NCBI GenBank assembly: GCA_016280695.1
Contig: JAEEHG010000154.1
Location: forward strand, 1 to 6,072
Direction of reading: 5' to 3'
From: Solobacterium sp.
GTDB lineage: Bacteria; Bacillota_I; Bacilli_A; Erysipelotrichales; Erysipelotrichaceae
DNA: 6,072 nt
Below, in pieces: positions 5,190 through 6,072 of the stretch. Each line of letters begins with the position of its first letter. Within the stretch, counting starts at the first letter, position 1. The translations under genes and the position numbers were made by a program. The notes beneath the pieces were generated by a model. It worked only from the letters and a program-made list of their open reading frames with translations, did no database searches and had not been told where the DNA came from.

Positions 5190-6071
5190 TTACTTTCTGT
5201 TTCCCCGGGCCCGTTCCTTTTCCCGTTTTTCCTTCCGGCTGATCTCTTTCCAGATCCTGAACTGCACCCCGTCAGGCAGATTGGAAGCTTCCACCCGGTA
5301 TCCGTATGTCGTCACGACCCGGTAGACAATCGAAAGGCCCAGGCCGAACTGTCCGTCGGTGCCCTTCTCATACGGCTGGAACAATTTGTTCAGCGTGGCC
5401 TGGTCAATCGGCCTGCCGTCATTGAAAATAATCAGCTCGGCATCATGGAGCTGGATGCTGATCCTGGTTTTGGCATAGCGCAGGGCATTGTCAATCAGGT
5501 TTTCGACAGCGATCCGCCAGGGATCCTCATCCCCGTGGAAAAAGACTTCCGGGTCCATAATCCGCTCAAAGGTGATTTCCGGCCGGATGACTTTCAGGGA
5601 CAGCAGAACCTTGTCGATGACGTCATTCATGTTCAGGGTATCCCCTTCCGGGCAGTCATCCAGAAGATAACCCATCTTATTCAGGGTAATCAGGCTGCGG
5701 ACTTTCTTGTCCAGCCGATCGGCGTGCTCAATGATGACATCAATCGATTTCTCCAGGCTCCCGTACGGATAGATGCCGTCCTTGATGCTTTCGCCGTAAG
5801 AACGGATCGTGGCAATCGGGGTCTTGAGGTCATGGGAGATATTCTGGATCATCTCCTCTTTTTCACGGTTCTGCTTTTCCAGTTCCTCCTGCATGTCCCG
5901 CAGGGCTTCCGCGACTTCACCGATTTCATCCCGGCGGTTGACATTCAGCTCGGCAGCCTCATCGTTTTTGACCCGGTTGGCATAGTTGCGGATCTGGTTC
6001 AGCGGATGGATCAGGGACGCGACCCAGAGCAGCAGCAGGAAAAAGAGCAGGCCGGCAATCACGACGTTCAT
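5190..6071 (-). CDS. Sensor histidine kinase, C-terminal part (N-terminus outside window)
   Basis: Membrane two-component kinase; 293 residues are visible. Order: hydrophobic helix 3-21 (second membrane segment, leading straight into IHPL), HAMP linker about 21-70 (RRDEIGEVAEAL), HisKA with H-box NISHDLKTP (phospho-acceptor His80), and a HATPase_c domain with N-box ENLIDNALRYA (190-200, Asn195), G1 box NDGRPID (217-223), F-box FQPYEKG (231-237) and G2 box GLGLS (243-247). All catalytic residues expected for autophosphorylation are present. It ends in a strongly basic tail (275-293, mainly Lys, Arg and Glu). Met at 6071 starts inside the membrane helix, so the first helix and sensor domain lie beyond the edge; a response regulator gene is expected further upstream. 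It precedes the hydrolase and Mur ligase in the same direction, hinting at an envelope-related signal. The signal and the regulon are unknown. Confidence 0.93.
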   Translation of the reverse strand: MNVVIAGLLFFLLLLWVASLIHPLNQIRNYANRVKNDEAAELNVNRRDEIGEVAEALRDMQEELEKQNREKEEMIQNISHDLKTPIATIRSYGESIKDGIYPYGSLEKSIDVIIEHADRLDKKVRSLITLNKMGYLLDDCPEGDTLNMNDVIDKVLLSLKVIRPEITFERIMDPEVFFHGDEDPWRIAVENLIDNALRYAKTRISIQLHDAELIIFNDGRPIDQATLNKLFQPYEKGTDGQFGLGLSIVYRVVTTYGYRVEASNLPDGVQFRIWKEISRKEKREKERARGNRK

Positions 6072-6072
6072 A

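Noticed and set aside
4433..5242. Plus-strand open frame (269 codons) opposite the hydrolase gene
   Set aside because: The opposite strand encodes a complete alpha/beta hydrolase with its triad. This frame has low-complexity composition, no domain, and runs into the kinase gene.
2802..6071. A vancomycin-resistance (Van) type cluster
   Set aside because: A kinase, a ligase and a hydrolase occur, but the ligase is Mur-type, the hydrolase is not a VanX- or VanY-type metallopeptidase, and the Ddl at the left end is distant and separately transcribed.

Overview
The window looks like chromosomal DNA from a mid-GC (roughly mid-50s percent by eye) low-complexity-free Bacillota, meaning a Gram-positive Firmicute. 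The support is the Firmicute-style Ddl C-terminus, a tRNA cluster with genomically encoded CCA ends, strong Shine-Dalgarno sites, extended -10 promoters and short U-tailed terminators. A multi-membrane-segment MurF-like ligase suggests an Erysipelotrichia- or Clostridia-like host, but that placement is tentative.

Layout, plus strand, left to right: the 3' two thirds of a D-alanine--D-alanine ligase gene (ddl), with an intrinsic terminator folded around its stop codon; deoD (purine nucleoside phosphorylase) behind its own extended -10 promoter; a tRNA-Ser(GCU), tRNA-Asp(GUC), tRNA-Gly(GCC) cluster with a near-consensus promoter and a terminator; a gene for an unnamed protein with a hydrophobic segment and a C-terminal double zinc ribbon, whose promoter carries a perfect 17-bp palindrome; and a 67-residue two-helix membrane protein ending in five Asp residues.

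The minus-strand block, read right to left from the window edge, holds a HAMP/HisKA/HATPase sensor kinase (N-terminus missing), an alpha/beta hydrolase, and a membrane-anchored MurF-like Mur ligase whose start overlaps the hydrolase stop by ATGA. The two blocks converge at a strong bidirectional terminator at 2763-2796.

Ddl makes D-Ala-D-Ala and MurF adds it to the peptidoglycan precursor, so cell-wall precursor synthesis appears at both ends of the window. The kinase could tie the hydrolase/Mur ligase pair to an envelope signal, but that is inference from gene order. I see no CRISPR array, insertion sequence, phage gene or att site. Most of the window is ordinary housekeeping DNA. The parts least explained are the zinc-ribbon protein with its operator-like palindrome, the small acidic-tailed membrane protein, and the atypical C-terminus of the MurF-like ligase.
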